Assembly: GCA_963698775.1 (NCBI GenBank)
Contig: CAVOSE010000012.1
Location: 1-64,000 of the forward strand
Reading direction: 5' to 3'
Origin: Thiohalocapsa sp963698775
GTDB taxonomy: Bacteria > Pseudomonadota > Gammaproteobacteria > Chromatiales > Chromatiaceae
DNA length: 64,000 bases
A program made the position numbers and the translations under genes. Positions 10,013 to 18,092 of this stretch are shown one piece after another; position 1 is the first letter of the stretch; every line of letters begins with the position of its first letter. The notes beneath the pieces were generated by a model, which did not search any database, had not been told where the DNA came from, and saw only the letters and a program-made list of their open reading frames with translations.

Positions 10013-10492
10013 TCACTCCCCGGCCAGGGCCAGTACGCGCTCGACAACGTCGTCGGCGAGCCAACCTCCATGCCGACGGATACGCTCGACGGCGTGGGCT
10101 ACCGAGTCCAGCTTCCCGCGCCGTTTGGCGTGGAGAAGCACGCCAAGGGAACCCGTCATCGGGATGGAACTGCGGCGGGCGACGCGCCTCGCCTTGAGGT
10201 CGTCCAGCACAGCGGTGGCGCCCGGAAGGTCCAGTGCGAGTTGAATCACCGCCGCCTCGCCGAGATCCAGTTCGCCAGTCAGGAGCGGCGAAACCCCGTT
10301 CGCCAGGGCATACAGCTCGATTCCCGGAACGGTTCGCAGCCTCCGGGCGGTATCGTCCAGTTGGGCGCCGGCCTCCAGCTCCCTGAGCACGGGCTCTGGC
10401 ACTAACACCCGGCGATACAGCACCGGTAGGGCGTCGAGCCCACCCAAGGCGACGGTCAGGTGAATAACCGGGGTACTATTGAGGATGATCAC
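10013..10492 (-). CDS. DUF3368 PIN-like toxin
   Basis: 159 residues. The N-terminus MIILNSTPVIHLT carries the first conserved acidic/polar position region of PIN-fold nucleases (usually D-x-S-x-L/V; here N-S-T-P-V). Further motifs are GELDLGEAAVIQLA and TAVLDDLKARRVA with the later acidic residues (E and D). The C-terminal half (LGVLLHAKRRGKLDSV) is typical of DUF3368 proteins. These are putative RNases paired with UPF0175 antitoxins. The start overlaps the antitoxin's 3' end by 17 bases, so the two are translated together. The first conserved Asp appears to be Asn, which may weaken activity. Confidence 0.8.
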   Translation of the reverse strand: MIILNSTPVIHLTVALGGLDALPVLYRRVLVPEPVLRELEAGAQLDDTARRLRTVPGIELYALANGVSPLLTGELDLGEAAVIQLALDLPGATAVLDDLKARRVARRSSIPMTGSLGVLLHAKRRGKLDSVAHAVERIRRHGGWLADDVVERVLALAGE

Positions 10493-10754
10493 CGGCGGCC
10501 TCGGCGGCAGCGAGGTCTGCGTCCAACTCCCCAGCGCTCACCTGGATGGTGGATACCCCCAGGCGGCCAAGCTCGGCGAGAAAGGCGACCCGCCCCGTCC
10601 CGATAAGGTCGGCAGCCTGTCCGGAGCTGAGCCTGCCGGTCTCGAACAATTTGGCGGCCATCGCCAGACGCGCCTCGCGCTCAAACTCCGCACGGGACAT
10701 GTGCAAGGCGTCGGGGAAAGTCTCGGGGTACTCGACGGACAGGGTGTTGCTCAT
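10476..10754 (-). CDS. UPF0175 family antitoxin
   Basis: 92 residues from the ATG at 10754 (MSNTLSVEYPETFPDAL). The frame is open further upstream, but that part is low-quality Arg/Pro/Cys-rich sequence. UPF0175 proteins are small helix-turn-helix-like antitoxins: here KLFETGRLSSGQAADLIG (the HTH) followed by FLAELGRLGVS. It overlaps the DUF3368 toxin gene in the order antitoxin then toxin, as usual. The pair lies 60 bases past the last hydrogenase gene's stop, but transcription continuity is not obvious since the antitoxin start is 128 bases from hoxW. Confidence 0.8.
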   Translation of the reverse strand: MSNTLSVEYPETFPDALHMSRAEFEREARLAMAAKLFETGRLSSGQAADLIGTGRVAFLAELGRLGVSTIQVSAGELDADLAAAEAAGDHPQ

Positions 10755-10882
10755 AACCAAGTGCTCGGGGGTGCGACGGCTTATCGCAAATGTTCGCCCA
10801 ATCGAGCGGGCGAAGCTAGGGCGGCGAGGAGTCCAGGGAAGTCCGGCGCAACAGCATGGGCAAGAATAGGAACCCGCACCAC

Positions 10883-11413
10883 CTAGCGCAAGCCGTCGCC
10901 GCGGCGACGGCACCTAATCGGCTGCGAGAGCCAACGCAGCAAGGCCGCAAGGGCTGCCGCTAGATTGTCGCGAGCACCGGTACAAGGCTCTGCCCCCAAT
11001 GCGAAATCATATCCGCGCACCGCCATCAGCGTGGCTAGCGGCGGTTCGCCGTAGAGTTGGCGATAGATCAGCAGTAAACCCTCCGGGCTGGTGCTGTGGG
11101 TGCTGCTGGGGATGTTACCTGAGGTGGCCGCAGCGTGCGCGCACGCGGGCAGTAGCCGATAGGGTTCGCTACCTTGCAGGCTGGCATCGACGAAGATCAC
11201 CCGCGCCCTGCCGCGCAGATCAAGGGCATGCTCCGGCTGTAGTTGAAAGTCCGTCAGCAGGTCGACGCCGGGCAGCCGGCCGGCGCTGTGCTCGCGCTCG
11301 AGCCGCTGGATCATCATGGGTCCGAGGGCATCGTCGCCGCGAGACGGATTGCCGATGCCGAACACCAGCGTCGGAGCGACCGGCGCCACGGCCTCGATGC
11401 GCAGTGCCGTCAC
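10883..11413 (-). CDS. hoxW: Hydrogenase maturation endopeptidase
   Basis: 176 residues from a GTG at 11413 that overlaps the hoxH stop (GTGA). It carries the signature GIGNPSRGDDALGP near the N-terminus (metal-binding acidic residue) and VIFVDASLQGSEPY, followed by FALGAEPCTGARDNL. HyaD/HoxW-type proteases cut the C-terminal extension of the nickel-containing large subunit once Ni is inserted. Position directly after hoxH in the same operon fixes the likely substrate as HoxH. Its C-terminal tail (CRRRGDGLR) is Arg-rich and not conserved. Confidence 0.9.
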   Translation of the reverse strand: MTALRIEAVAPVAPTLVFGIGNPSRGDDALGPMMIQRLEREHSAGRLPGVDLLTDFQLQPEHALDLRGRARVIFVDASLQGSEPYRLLPACAHAAATSGNIPSSTHSTSPEGLLLIYRQLYGEPPLATLMAVRGYDFALGAEPCTGARDNLAAALAALLRWLSQPIRCRRRGDGLR

Positions 11414-12930
11414 GGCGCGGCGTCGGTATCCATCGGCTCCGCCAGGCAGCCCTCGACGTCGCCGCTGGCGCGCTTGCGGATGCGGTCGACAAGCCGCCCG
11501 GAGGCATCCAGCAGATCAATCTCCAGCGGCATCTTGCCGACCGCGTGGGTGGCGCAGGACAGGCAGGGGTCGTAGGCGCGGATCGCGACCTCGATGTGGT
11601 TCAACAGCGGTTCGGTGAGTTGATGGCCGTCCAGATAGGTGCGTGCGACCTCGCGGATCGACTCGTTCATGACCTGGTTGTTGTTGGTGGTGGAGACGAT
11701 CAGGTTGGCCTTGCGCACCAGGCCGTCGGTGTCGATCTCGTAGTGATGGAACAGGGTGCCGCGCGGGGCCTCGATGACACCGATGCCGGTCTGGCGCGGT
11801 GCGCCCTCGCGCAGCAGGTCGTCGCCGCCGATGTCCGGGTCGTCGAGCAGCCGTTCGATGGACTCGGCACAGTACAACAGCTCGATCATGCGCGCCCAAT
11901 GCGTCGCCAGCACCGATTGCACCGGGCGCCCGTTGCCGGTCTCGACGAACGCGATGCGCTCCTGCTCGGCCAACGGTGTATCGATGCAATCGCAGTTGTC
12001 GACCCGCGCCAGCGGCCCGACCCGGTACCAGCCGACATCCGGCCCCAGCGATTGGATGAATGGGAACTTCATGTAGGTCCAGGGCTTGACCTGTTCGCGA
12101 AGCAGGGTTGCATAGTCGTCGCAGGCGGCGTGATCGAAGATGGTGTCGCCGTTCGCATCGCGGGCGCGCAGGCCGCCGTCGTAGAGTTCCAATGCGCCAT
12201 CGGCACGGACCAGGCTGAGACTGTTGGCATCGACGGTGCCAAAGCGGCGGTTGTGCTCGGCATCGGCCAGGAACAGACGCCGGATCAGCGCCACCGCGTC
12301 CACCGCCCAAGCGATGATCTGGCCGATGTCCGCGCGCAGCAGGTCGCGTTCCGCGTCGGAGACGGACTTGTTGACGCCGCCTGGCAGCGCACCGGTGCCG
12401 TGGATGCGCTTGCCGCAGGTGACGCGAATCACCTCCTGGCCGTACTTGCGCAGCAGCACGCCCTGGCGAGCAATGTCCGGATGATCCTGGATGACGCCGA
12501 CGATGTTGCGATGGGCCACGGCATCGTCGAAACCGAACAGCAGGTCCGGCGACGACAGGTGAAAGAAGTGCAGCGCATGGGACTGCAGCACCTGACCGAA
12601 GTGCATCAGCCGCCGCACCTTGTCCGCCGTCGGCGTCAGCCGGTCGACGCCGACCAGCTGATCACAGGCCTTGGCCGCCGCCAGGTGGTGGCTGACCGGG
12701 CAGATGCCGCACAGGCGCTGCACCAGCACCGGCAGCTCCCAAAAGGGTCGGCCCTGGATGAATTTCTCGAAGCCGCGGAACTCGACAATGTGCAGCCGTG
12801 CCTGCTGGACGTGGTCTTCGTCGTCGAGCAACAGCGTGACCTTGCCGTGCCCCTCCACCCGCGTCACCGGTTCGATGACGACACGCCGGAGTTGGCCGGG
12901 GTTGGCGGCGGTTTCGAGTTGGCTTGGCAT
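11410..12930 (-). CDS. hoxH: NAD-reducing hydrogenase, large (NiFe) subunit
   Basis: 506 residues. The four nickel-binding cysteines are in RLCGICPVSHHLAAAK (near residue 65) and DPCLSCATH (near residue 455). About 45 residues follow the second motif (GKMPLEIDLLDASGRL onward), long enough to include the peptide removed by HoxW. HoxH carries the [NiFe] centre that splits or forms H2; with HoxY it forms the hydrogenase half of a cytoplasmic group 3d enzyme. The gene is separated from hoxY by 250 bases that contain a hexanucleotide-repeat element, unlike the tight spacing elsewhere in the operon. Confidence 0.95.
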   Translation of the reverse strand: MPSQLETAANPGQLRRVVIEPVTRVEGHGKVTLLLDDEDHVQQARLHIVEFRGFEKFIQGRPFWELPVLVQRLCGICPVSHHLAAAKACDQLVGVDRLTPTADKVRRLMHFGQVLQSHALHFFHLSSPDLLFGFDDAVAHRNIVGVIQDHPDIARQGVLLRKYGQEVIRVTCGKRIHGTGALPGGVNKSVSDAERDLLRADIGQIIAWAVDAVALIRRLFLADAEHNRRFGTVDANSLSLVRADGALELYDGGLRARDANGDTIFDHAACDDYATLLREQVKPWTYMKFPFIQSLGPDVGWYRVGPLARVDNCDCIDTPLAEQERIAFVETGNGRPVQSVLATHWARMIELLYCAESIERLLDDPDIGGDDLLREGAPRQTGIGVIEAPRGTLFHHYEIDTDGLVRKANLIVSTTNNNQVMNESIREVARTYLDGHQLTEPLLNHIEVAIRAYDPCLSCATHAVGKMPLEIDLLDASGRLVDRIRKRASGDVEGCLAEPMDTDAAP

Positions 12931-12957
12931 GGTTTGGGCCTCGGTTAGTGACTATTC

Positions 12958-13140
12958 ACTAGCTTGCTTGATGGCGGCAAGAGTGTGCAGACGATTCACG
13001 TTTTGATGCGGCCTGGGACTGGCGCGGCACCTCGAAATCGGGATCGAGATCGGGATCGGGATCGGGTCACTCGCCACTCGCTTCGATTTCGATACCGATA
13101 CCGATACCGATACCGATACCGATACCGATGCCGATGATCA
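12958..13140. repeat. Dispersed hexanucleotide-repeat element, copy 1
   Basis: The element starts with TTGCTTGATGGCGGCAAG and TGCAGACGA, then a GGGATC/GAGATC run (about 13036-13066), a spacer GTCACTCGCCA, CGATTTC, and six perfect GATACC units (13091-13126) followed by a GATGCC variant. The two hexamer runs are imperfect inverted repeats (GGGATC against GGTATC on the other strand), so a long hairpin with one mismatch per turn is possible. A second copy with the same leader, order and spacer lies at 52213-52405. This copy sits inside the hox operon, between hoxY and hoxH. Confidence 0.85.
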
Positions 13141-13180
13141 CGACTCGTCGGCCTGGGGCAAAGCCTCGCTAGTCAAAAGG

Positions 13181-13744
13181 TTAGTCATAACGCAATTGCG
13201 CGTAAGGCAAGCTGATCGGCCTGCCCTCCAGCAATTCGGTCAAAAAGGTCCAGATCGCATCGGCGGACGGCGGGCAGCCGGGCAGGAAGTAATCGATCTG
13301 CACCAGCTCATGGATCGGGTGCAGCTGATTGAGCAGCAGCGGTAGTTCCGGATCGTTCGGGATGCCGGAGTTGTGCAGACCGACGCCGTCGATGTACGCC
13401 TCCTCCAGACACTCGCGCAGCGCAAAATTATTGCGCATGGCCGGGATACCGCCGTTGACGGCACAGGCCCCGAACGCCACCAGCAGCTTGCAATGGCGGC
13501 GGAACGCCAGCAGCACCTCGACGTTCTCGGCGTTGCCGGCGCCGCCCTCGATGAGGCCGAGATCGCAGTCGCCGATGGTCTTGATGTCGGTCAGCGGCGT
13601 GCGGTCGAACTGCACCAGGTCCACCAGATCGATGAAGCGCTCGTCGATGTCCAGCAGCGACATGTGGCAGCCGAAGCAGCCCGCCAGTGACGCGGTGGCG
13701 ACCTTGAGCTTCGACTGTTGCGGCGCGGCCATGCCCGTGACCAT
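13181..13744 (-). CDS. hoxY: NAD-reducing hydrogenase, small subunit
   Basis: 187 residues. ATG at 13744 has GAGGAGGG upstream; a later ATG at 13732 is possible. Cluster-binding cysteines are seen in ASLAGCFGCHMSLLD, VAFGACAVNGG and YFLPGCPPSAD, matching the single proximal [4Fe-4S] cluster of HoxY-type subunits. It passes electrons between the HoxH nickel site and the HoxFU diaphorase. The start is two bases after the hoxU stop, so the two are co-translated. The 3' end is followed by the repeat element before hoxH. Confidence 0.93.
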   Translation of the reverse strand: MVTGMAAPQQSKLKVATASLAGCFGCHMSLLDIDERFIDLVDLVQFDRTPLTDIKTIGDCDLGLIEGGAGNAENVEVLLAFRRHCKLLVAFGACAVNGGIPAMRNNFALRECLEEAYIDGVGLHNSGIPNDPELPLLLNQLHPIHELVQIDYFLPGCPPSADAIWTFLTELLEGRPISLPYAQLRYD

Positions 13745-13746
13745 GT

Positions 13747-14475
13747 TCAGCCCTCCTCGTGGGCGGCGGCATCGCCGACCACATTGATCGGCTCGCGGTC
13801 ATAGAGACGCTCGCCAATGGGTACGCGATAGCCGGCCCGGCGCGGCAAGATGGCACCCACCGGGCAGACATGGGCGGCCTTGTCGGTGATGCTGAAACGG
13901 CTGTCTCCGAGCCGACCGCTAGGCGCGTCGACGATGAGCCGGCTGTGGACGCCACGGCCGCTGATCGCAAACACGCGCTTGCCGTCGTGATCGCGACTGG
14001 CACGCACGCACAGCTCGCACAGGATGCAGCGATTGAAGTCCAGGATGGCCTCGGGGTGGGACGCGTCGACCTCCCGCCTGGGGAAGAAGTGCTTAAAGTG
14101 CGGCTCCAGCATGCCGCAGTAGTAGGCCACCGCTTGTAGCTGGCAGGCGCCGCTCTTTTCGCAGGCCGGGCAGACGTGATTGCCCTCGACGAACAGCATC
14201 TGCAGTACCGCGACGCGCAGCGCACGGATGGCGTCGGTCTCACTCTCCACCTCCATGTCCGCGCTCGCCGGCGCGGTACAGGCCGAGACATCGCGACCAT
14301 TGGCACGCACTACGCAGACGCGGCAACTGCCGTGCGGGGCGAACTCCGGGTTGTGACACAGGTGCGGGATGTAGGCGCCAGCGGCCAGCGCGGCGTCCAT
14401 GATGGTCTGCCCCGGTCGAAACGGGATCGGCTTGCCGTCGAGCTTGAAGCTGCTGGGTACCGTGCTTGTATTCAT
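13747..14475 (-). CDS. hoxU: NAD-reducing hydrogenase diaphorase, ferredoxin-like subunit
   Basis: 242 residues, homologous to the N-terminal part of NuoG. An N-terminal 2Fe-2S ferredoxin domain is shown by PHLCHNPEFAPHGSCRVC; then a NuoG-type His/Cys motif (GNHVCPACEKSGACQLQ) and CILCELCVRASRD for [4Fe-4S] clusters, with a later Cys (HVCPVGAI). It relays electrons from HoxF to HoxY. The start codon overlaps the hoxF stop by four bases. Confidence 0.93.
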   Translation of the reverse strand: MNTSTVPSSFKLDGKPIPFRPGQTIMDAALAAGAYIPHLCHNPEFAPHGSCRVCVVRANGRDVSACTAPASADMEVESETDAIRALRVAVLQMLFVEGNHVCPACEKSGACQLQAVAYYCGMLEPHFKHFFPRREVDASHPEAILDFNRCILCELCVRASRDHDGKRVFAISGRGVHSRLIVDAPSGRLGDSRFSITDKAAHVCPVGAILPRRAGYRVPIGERLYDREPINVVGDAAAHEEG

Positions 14476-16334
14476 GGGTGCACCGCCGCGGTCTCCGCGT
14501 CCTCCACGTGCGCACCGGGCAGATGCGCGCCGGCGTCGTCGCGCCCGGTCAAGGCCCGCGCCTCGCTGAGCGCGGCATCCAGATCGAAGGCCGGGCTGTA
14601 CTCGGCGCTAAGCAGCCGGGACGCATAGATGTCCGGAAACTTGTCCAAGGTGTTGAGCACATGGTTCGGCGCGGTGTGACCGAGCCCGCAATGACTGGCC
14701 CGGCGCATCACGTCGGCGATGTGACGCATCTCCTGCAAGTCATGCCGCGAGCCCTGCCCCGCCGCGACCTTTTCGACCAGGTCGCGCAGCAGTTTGCCGC
14801 CGACCCGACAGGGGGTGCAGAAGCCGCAGCTCTCGTGGACGAAGAAGTCGGCGAAGTTGCGCACCATATCCAGCAGGTCGCGGCTTTGATCAAAGACCAT
14901 GAACGAACCCGCCGTGGGCAGGTCCTCAAAGGCCAGCACGCGCTGAAACTCGTCGGCGCCCAGGGTGGCACCAGCGGCGCCGGAGACCTGCACCGCCTGC
15001 GTCCGCTCGGCACCGCACTCGGCCAGCACCTCCGCCACGCTGGTGCCGAACGGCACCTCATAGACGCCCGGTCGCGCGCAGTCGCCGCTAACGCTGAGGA
15101 TCTTGCTGCCGGCGGATTGGTCGGTGCCTTCGCTGCGGAACCAATAGCCGCCGTGCTCGGCGATGCGCGCGGCGGCGAGAAAGGTCTCGACGTTGTTGAC
15201 CACGGTGGGTCGGTCCAGATAGCCCTCGGTGACCGGAAACGGCGGGCGCTTGCGGGTGACGCCGCGCTTGCCCTCCAGAGACTCGATCAGGGCCGACTCC
15301 TCGCCGCAGATGTAGGCGCCGGCGCCGAGGTGGATCTGGATGTCGAAATCGAAGCCGTTGCGGCCGCCCTTCGCCAGCAACCCCTGTCCCAACAGCCCCT
15401 GTTCGCGGCGACGCTGCAACACCGCCTCCAGATGCTCGACCAGATACCGGTACTCGCCGCGCAGGTACAGAAAGCCAGTCCGCGCCCCGACGATCCCGGC
15501 GGCAAGGGTCATGCCCTCGATCACCAGATCCGCGTAGGAGGTCAACAACACGCGGTCCTTGAAGGTGCCGGGCTCGCCCTCGTCGGCGTTGCAGACGATC
15601 ACCTTGTCCGGATTGTCCGCCTCGCGGCAGAAGCGCCACTTCAGCGCCGTAGTGAAACCGGCGCCGCCGCGCCCGCGCAAGCCGGCACGCTCGATTTCGG
15701 CCAGCAGCGCATCGCCACCGCGGGCGAAGAACGCGCCCAGACCCGCGTCACGGCCTTCCAGATCGCTCAGCAGCAGGCCCGGCCGATGCACGTTGTTGGA
15801 CACGGCGAAGAACTCCTGCGGCCAGTGGGGCAGCGGCACTCGCGTGTCCACCAGCGCCGCGATGCGGCGGATACGGTCGGCATCTAAACGTGTCACCGCG
15901 TAGCCGTTGACCAACAGCGCAGGGGCCTGATCGCACATGCCGGTGCAGGAGGTCAGGCCAACCGTGACCCGGCCGTCGCCACGGGGTTGATCCGGCATCA
16001 CGCCGAGCAGATCGCACAGCTGGCGCAGCAGGCGCCGGTTGCCGAGCATGCGGTCGGTGATGTTGTCGCTGAACAGGATGTCGTAGGCGCCGCGCGGCTT
16101 CAGATGCAGGAAGGCGTAGAAGTCCACCGCGGCCAACAGCTGCGCGTGCGTGATATCGATGGCCTGCACCAGTCGGTCTAGCGCTGCCGGCGGGATGAAG
16201 GAAAAGGCCTGCTGGAATGCAATGAGATGCTGCAAGACACTGTCGGGGCCTTGCCCGTAACGGGCGATCGAACGCTCCGCGACAGCCTCGATTTGCACAG
16301 AGGTGGGGGCTGAGATCGGGCTGCTCGTCGGCAT
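14472..16334 (-). CDS. hoxF: NAD-reducing hydrogenase diaphorase, NAD/FMN-binding subunit with built-in HoxE-like domain
   Basis: 620 residues. Residues 1 to about 150 are a NuoE/HoxE-like thioredoxin-fold domain (AFSFIPPAALDRLV; SCTGMCDQAPALLVNG with part of the 2Fe-2S ligand set). Residues from about 180 are NuoF-like: GLRGRGGAGFTTALKW (NAD site), CNADEGEPGTFKDR (FMN site), GAGAYICGEESALIES, and SCGFCTPCRVGG with a later HCGLGH for the N3-type [4Fe-4S] cluster. HoxF oxidises or reduces NAD(H). There is no separate hoxE upstream, as in the Ralstonia enzyme and Hox2 of Thiocapsa. First gene of the operon hoxFUYHW. Confidence 0.93.
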   Translation of the reverse strand: MPTSSPISAPTSVQIEAVAERSIARYGQGPDSVLQHLIAFQQAFSFIPPAALDRLVQAIDITHAQLLAAVDFYAFLHLKPRGAYDILFSDNITDRMLGNRRLLRQLCDLLGVMPDQPRGDGRVTVGLTSCTGMCDQAPALLVNGYAVTRLDADRIRRIAALVDTRVPLPHWPQEFFAVSNNVHRPGLLLSDLEGRDAGLGAFFARGGDALLAEIERAGLRGRGGAGFTTALKWRFCREADNPDKVIVCNADEGEPGTFKDRVLLTSYADLVIEGMTLAAGIVGARTGFLYLRGEYRYLVEHLEAVLQRRREQGLLGQGLLAKGGRNGFDFDIQIHLGAGAYICGEESALIESLEGKRGVTRKRPPFPVTEGYLDRPTVVNNVETFLAAARIAEHGGYWFRSEGTDQSAGSKILSVSGDCARPGVYEVPFGTSVAEVLAECGAERTQAVQVSGAAGATLGADEFQRVLAFEDLPTAGSFMVFDQSRDLLDMVRNFADFFVHESCGFCTPCRVGGKLLRDLVEKVAAGQGSRHDLQEMRHIADVMRRASHCGLGHTAPNHVLNTLDKFPDIYASRLLSAEYSPAFDLDAALSEARALTGRDDAGAHLPGAHVEDAETAAVHP

Positions 16335-16470
16335 CTTCCCTCCCGCGCTGGTGATGGGGGCAACTTCTTGAGTATAGACGGCGTGCGGATGACGGCAGCC
16401 CGGAAGGCGAACACGATTCCGTCAACACAGTGTCGCTTGTGCCATCCTGATGCGCACCGGCCGGGTCTCA

Positions 16471-16482
16471 GAATAATTATTC
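16471..16482. promoter_or_regulatory. Palindrome in the hoxF/degQ divergent region
   Basis: GAATAATTATTC is a perfect 12-base palindrome in an otherwise GC-rich region, 137 bases upstream of hoxF and 126 upstream of the protease gene. It could be a binding site for a dimeric regulator or an AT-rich promoter element. No regulator can be named. Confidence 0.35.
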
Positions 16483-16523
16483 AGATCCTTACCGCTCCGA
16501 AGCGCACATGAACGGACTTTAAC

Positions 16524-16552
16524 TTCAACCTCCGCGTCGGCGTCACTATATT
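16524..16552 (+). promoter_or_regulatory. Candidate sigma70 promoter for the DegQ-type protease
   Basis: TTCAAC at 16524-16529 and TATATT at 16547-16552 are separated by exactly 17 bases, close to the TTGACA/TATAAT consensus. The -10 ends 55 bases before the ATG at 16608. Confidence 0.5.
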
Positions 16553-16607
16553 ACTGGCCCGCAACCAGCACGCTTCCCTGACCCGCCATCGAATCGCTCA
16601 GACCGTT

Positions 16608-18089
16608 ATGCCGATCTCTCTCGCTCCCTCTACGCCACACCCCGGACCCGTTGCGGACGCTGAAAAAGTTGGTCTCCGCGGTCGGCCGCCGAGACGAACC
16701 GGCGCCGGCGGCAATGCTCAGAAGGTTTGGTTGGCAGCGCTTGCCTTCGCCATGATGTGCATCGGCGCGCTCCCAATGCGGGCGCTAGGCGCCCTACCCC
16801 CCCAGGTAAACGGCGAACCGCTGCCGAGCCTGGCGCCGATGCTGGAACGCGTGATGCCGGGCGTGGTGAACATCTCCACCGTGACCCAGATCGCAACGGA
16901 GCAGCACCCGCTGCTGCGCGACCCGTTCTTTCGCCGCTTTTTCGATATTCCCGGCCGGCCGCGGGAGCGGGAGCATCAAAGTCTCGGCTCCGGTATCGTC
17001 GTCGATGAAAAGCGCGGTCTGATCCTGACCAATCACCACGTCATCGAGAATGCCGACGCCATCCGCATCACGCTGCACGACGGCCGCCGCGTGGAGGCGG
17101 AACTGATCGGCTCCGACCCCGAGACCGATGTTGCCGTGCTGAACGTGCCGGCGGAGGGTTTGACCGAGATCGGGCTTGCCGACTCCGATGCGCTACGGGT
17201 CGGCGACTTCGTCGTCGCCATCGGCAGCCCCTTTGGCCTGGCACAGACGGTCACCTCGGGCATCGTCAGCGCACTGGGCCGCACGGGCTTGGGCATCGAG
17301 GGCTACGAAAGCTTCATCCAGACCGATGCATCAATCAACCCCGGCAACTCCGGCGGCCCGCTGGTCAACCTGCACGGTGAATTGGTCGGCCTCAACACCG
17401 CCATCCTTGCCCCCGGCGGCGGCAACGTCGGAATCGGCTTCGCGATCCCCACCAACATGGTGCGTACCGTGGTCGACCAAATCTTGGAACACGGCAGCGT
17501 GCGGCGCGGCCTGTTCGGCGCCGCGGCTCAGGACCTGACGCCGGACCTGTCCGCCGCGCTCGGCATCGAACTCTACCGCGGCGCCGTCATCACCACGATA
17601 GAATCCGGCTCCGCCGCGGAACGCGCCGGGCTCAGACCCGGCGACATCGTGACCGCCGTAGACGGTCGCACCGTCGGTAACGCTGCCGACCTGCGCAACC
17701 GCATCGGCCTACTCAGCGCCGGCAGCGGCGTGGAACTGGTGATTCTGCGCAATGGCAAGCGGCGCACGCTGCATGGCGAACTGGCCGACCCCTTCGCCGA
17801 ATTCATCCAGGGCAAGCGTCTGAGTCCTGTACTGGAAGGTGCCCTGATCGGCGAGACCGAGCGCAACACGGTCCACGGGCGCCGCCGGCTGGTGGCCGTC
17901 GGTCCGTTGCGACCGGGCAGCCCGGCCTGGCTCTCCGGTCTGCGCGAGGGCGATCTGATTCTGCAAGCCAATCGCGAATCAATCGCTAAGCTCGACGACC
18001 TGTTGGCCGCCCTGCGCGCCGCGGGCAGCCAGCTCTACAGCCTGCAGGTGCTGCGCGACGGCCAGTTGGTGCGGCTCGCAAGGCGTTAA
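16608..18089 (+). CDS. degQ: DegP/DegQ-type periplasmic serine endoprotease
   Basis: 493 residues. A long N-terminus is followed by a membrane or signal segment (about 44-62, LAALAFAMMCIGALP). The trypsin-like domain has the catalytic triad in TNHHVIEN (His), ETDVAVLNV (Asp) and NPGNSGGPL (Ser). Two PDZ domains follow: the first around SAAERAGLRPGDIVTAV, the second around GSPAWLSGLREGDLI. HtrA proteases degrade or refold damaged envelope proteins. The basic N-terminal 40 residues are longer than usual for a signal peptide, and a later start is possible. It is followed after three bases by the DUF72 gene. Confidence 0.92.
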   Translation: MPISLAPSTPHPGPVADAEKVGLRGRPPRRTGAGGNAQKVWLAALAFAMMCIGALPMRALGALPPQVNGEPLPSLAPMLERVMPGVVNISTVTQIATEQHPLLRDPFFRRFFDIPGRPREREHQSLGSGIVVDEKRGLILTNHHVIENADAIRITLHDGRRVEAELIGSDPETDVAVLNVPAEGLTEIGLADSDALRVGDFVVAIGSPFGLAQTVTSGIVSALGRTGLGIEGYESFIQTDASINPGNSGGPLVNLHGELVGLNTAILAPGGGNVGIGFAIPTNMVRTVVDQILEHGSVRRGLFGAAAQDLTPDLSAALGIELYRGAVITTIESGSAAERAGLRPGDIVTAVDGRTVGNAADLRNRIGLLSAGSGVELVILRNGKRRTLHGELADPFAEFIQGKRLSPVLEGALIGETERNTVHGRRRLVAVGPLRPGSPAWLSGLREGDLILQANRESIAKLDDLLAALRAAGSQLYSLQVLRDGQLVRLARR

Positions 18090-18092
18090 GAC

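Noticed and set aside
11220..12948. Long plus-strand frame (about 650 codons) opposite hoxH
   Set aside because: Antisense shadow of a high-GC gene; HoxH motifs are complete on the minus strand.
16335..16607. Separate hoxE gene upstream of hoxF
   Set aside because: The 273 bases hold no such gene; the HoxE-like domain is the N-terminus of HoxF.
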